Shown: positions 62,274 through 64,000 of the stretch, piece by piece
How positions within the stretch are numbered: the first letter of the stretch is position 1
How the letters are laid out: each line of letters starts with the position of its first letter
DNA from: Pseudomonas lini
GTDB taxonomy: Bacteria; Pseudomonadota; Gammaproteobacteria; Pseudomonadales; Pseudomonadaceae
Assembly: GCF_001042905.1 (NCBI RefSeq)
Contig: NZ_JYLB01000002.1
Location: 806,001-870,000 of the forward strand
Direction: 5' to 3'
DNA length: 64,000 bases
Program-made: the position numbers and the translations under genes
Notes under the pieces: model-generated
Database searches by the model: none
Told to the model about the DNA's origin: nothing
The model's input: the letters and a program-made list of their open reading frames with translations, nothing else

Positions 62274-63092
62274 TTACTTGAACCGTCGCTCCACGCCTTT
62301 CTCTACTAAAATCTTCGCAGAGATCTCTTCCACGGAGAAGTGCGTGGAATTGATGTGGGCAATGTTCTCGCGGCGAAACAGATTCTCCACCTCGCGCACT
62401 TCGAATTCGCACTGCGCGTAGCTCGAATAGCGGCTGTTGGGCTTGCGCTCATTGCGGATGGCTGTAAGCCGGTCCGGGTCGATGGTCAGGCCGAACAGCT
62501 TGTGATGATGGGCGCGAAGCGCGGTTGGCAATTGCAGGCGCTCCATGTCGTCTTCGGTCAGCGGGTAATTGGCCGCACGGATGCCGAACTGCATGGCCAT
62601 GTACAGACACGTCGGCGTCTTACCACAACGCGACACGCCCACTAGGATCAGATCGGCCTTGTCGTAATAATGCGTGCGGGCGCCGTCGTCATTGTCGAGA
62701 GCGAAGTTCACCGCCTCGATGCGCTCCATGTAATTGGAGTTGCCACCGATGGAGTGGGATTTGCCGACGGTGTAGGAAGAATGCTCGGTCAGTTCCTGTT
62801 CCAGCGGGGCCAGGAAGGTCGAGAAAATGTCGATCATGAAACCATTCGAGGTTGCGAGGATCTCACGAATGTCCTGATTGACAATGGTGTCGAAAATAAT
62901 CGGACGAAAACCATCGTTTTCGGCGGCTTTGTTGATTTGTTGTACCATGGCCCGCGCTTTATCCGCGTTGTCGATGTAGGGCCGCGTGATTTTGCTGAAG
63001 GTAATGTTTTCGAACTGCGCCAACAGGCTTTGACCGAGCGTTTCGGCCGTAATGCCGGTGCCATCGGAGATAAAGAAAGCAGATCGTTTCAT
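62274..63092 (-). CDS. ppsR: PEP synthase regulatory kinase/pyrophosphorylase
   Basis: Bifunctional DUF299-family protein that phosphorylates and dephosphorylates PEP synthase to switch it off and on. 272 residues. It starts [20 protein letters not shown]; the P-loop is [19 protein letters not shown] near residue 148, the main functional motif of the family. Start at 63092 chosen as the conserved one; an upstream ATG would add 21 residues. Transcribed divergently from ppsA, its target. Confidence 0.93.
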   Translation of the reverse strand: MKRSAFFISDGTGITAETLGQSLLAQFENITFSKITRPYIDNADKARAMVQQINKAAENDGFRPIIFDTIVNQDIREILATSNGFMIDIFSTFLAPLEQELTEHSSYTVGKSHSIGGNSNYMERIEAVNFALDNDDGARTHYYDKADLILVGVSRCGKTPTCLYMAMQFGIRAANYPLTEDDMERLQLPTALRAHHHKLFGLTIDPDRLTAIRNERKPNSRYSSYAQCEFEVREVENLFRRENIAHINSTHFSVEEISAKILVEKGVERRFK

Positions 63093-63266
63093 TTGCACCT
63101 TGGGCCTTAAGCTAGTGACGATTCTTGGATATAGTAGGCGCGATTTGCCGGCCACCCATGGTCCGCATTCTCACTTATTTTCCAGGTCCAGGCCATACAG
63201 CCGGCAAATGCTCCCCCGAGTCGCCGGCTTCTGAGCTTTTCCAACACAGTTAGTGGAGAGATCACC

Positions 63267-64000
63267 TTGGTAGAGTACGTAGTTTCCCTCGATAAGCTCG
63301 GCGTCCATGATGTAGAGCATGTGGGGGGCAAGAACGCATCCCTGGGCGAGATGATCAGTAACCTTGCAGGTGCCGGTGTATCGGTGCCCGGTGGCTTCGC
63401 CACGACAGCTCAGGCTTATCGTGATTTCCTGGAACTGAGCGGCCTGAACGATCAGATCCACGCCGCCCTCGACGCGCTGGATGTCGACGATGTCAACGCC
63501 CTGGCCAAAACCGGCGCCCAGATCCGTCAATGGATCATGGAAGCCGAATTCCCCGAGAAGCTCAACGCCGAGATCCGCACCGCGTTCGCCACGCTGTCGG
63601 CCGGCAACCCTGACATGGCCGTGGCCGTGCGCTCTTCCGCTACCGCCGAAGACTTGCCGGACGCTTCCTTCGCCGGCCAGCAGGAAACCTTCCTGAACAT
63701 CCGTGGTGTCGAAAACGTTATTCGCGCCGCCAAAGAGGTGTTCGCTTCCCTGTTCAACGACCGTGCGATTTCCTACCGCGTCCACCAGGGCTTCGACCAC
63801 AAGCTGGTTGCCCTGTCGGCCGGCGTGCAGCGCATGGTCCGCTCCGAAACCGGCACCGCCGGCGTGATGTTCACCCTCGATACCGAATCGGGCTTCCGTG
63901 ACGTGGTGTTCATCACCGGCGCTTACGGCCTGGGTGAAACCGTCGTACAAGGCGCGGTGAACCCGGATGAATTCTATGTCCACAAAGGCACGCTGGAAGC
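63267..64000 (+). CDS. ppsA: Phosphoenolpyruvate synthase, partial (3' end outside window)
   Basis: Makes PEP from pyruvate and ATP for gluconeogenesis, as needed when growing on the pyruvate released by prpB. Only the first ~245 residues are present, all from the ATP-binding pyruvate phosphate dikinase N-terminal domain: [60 protein letters not shown]. The start is a TTG at 63267, well supported by GGAGAG seven bases before it and by the position of the conserved N terminus. Runs off the right edge. Confidence 0.93.
   Translation, partial: MVEYVVSLDKLGVHDVEHVGGKNASLGEMISNLAGAGVSVPGGFATTAQAYRDFLELSGLNDQIHAALDALDVDDVNALAKTGAQIRQWIMEAEFPEKLNAEIRTAFATLSAGNPDMAVAVRSSATAEDLPDASFAGQQETFLNIRGVENVIRAAKEVFASLFNDRAISYRVHQGFDHKLVALSAGVQRMVRSETGTAGVMFTLDTESGFRDVVFITGAYGLGETVVQGAVNPDEFYVHKGTLE

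Overview
The window is chromosomal DNA of a Pseudomonas, most likely a member of the P. fluorescens group. Four things point there: the protein content, the gene orders (aroC – MFS transporter – mtnB/D/C; gntR – prpB – prpC – acnD – prpF – prpD; ppsR divergent from ppsA), strong GGAG-type ribosome binding sites with frequent GTG/TTG starts, and a dense scatter of palindromic REP-like repeats of at least four sequence families in the gaps. No complete insertion sequence, CRISPR array or rRNA was seen. There is one tRNA gene (Ser, anticodon GGA).

Layout. 1–4.4 kb: urate/allantoin breakdown (uraD partial, puuE, hiuH) and an AzgA-type purine permease, tied together by near-identical palindromes (TTGTATACAA) ahead of all three transcription units; a LysE exporter lies inside this stretch. 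4.9–10.9 kb: housekeeping genes (glutaredoxin-like protein, folE, Smr-domain protein, isochorismatase-fold hydrolase, prmB, two membrane or exported proteins). 10.9–14.1 kb: aroC, an MFS transporter and a methionine-salvage block that is visibly decaying: mtnB and mtnC each keep both ends but have lost their middles, and the intact-length mtnD between them has lost a metal-binding histidine. 14.3–19.7 kb: a DUF3509 protein, an acyl-CoA synthetase, an ankyrin protein, small hypotheticals and an RraB-family protein. 20.1–23.3 kb: an ATP-grasp / alpha-E / transglutaminase operon. 23.4–32 kb: a haem protein, a thiolase plus multifunctional fatty-oxidation protein pair, a glutamine amidotransferase, CorA, an acylglycerophosphate acyltransferase and a crotonase.

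32.2–37.2 kb looks accessory. The tRNA-Ser gene is followed by a small membrane protein, a HigB/HigA-like toxin–antitoxin pair, YbjQ, and a run of short low-complexity proteins (two tandem glycine-zipper proteins, two very acidic ones, one exported Gly/Ser-rich one). 37.3–42.6 kb holds the most striking locus: a 1622-residue RHS polymorphic toxin whose C-terminal 166 residues carry the signature of a cholera-toxin-A-like arginine ADP-ribosyltransferase, followed by an AT-rich gene that is the likely immunity partner.

42.8–53.1 kb: a HAD phosphatase, an SDR/LysR divergent pair, a racemase-family protein lacking one catalytic Cys next to the stump of an NCS1 permease gene, cysH, thrH, pabB, and a three-gene set (RimK-like ligase, inactive transglutaminase membrane protein, retropepsin-like protease). 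53.3–62 kb: the complete 2-methylcitrate (propionate) operon with its GntR regulator and operators, with REP repeats in three of its gaps. At 62.0–62.2 kb a 136-bp inverted-repeat element with an 8-bp target duplication sits inside a REP. The window ends with ppsR and the first part of ppsA, divergently arranged.
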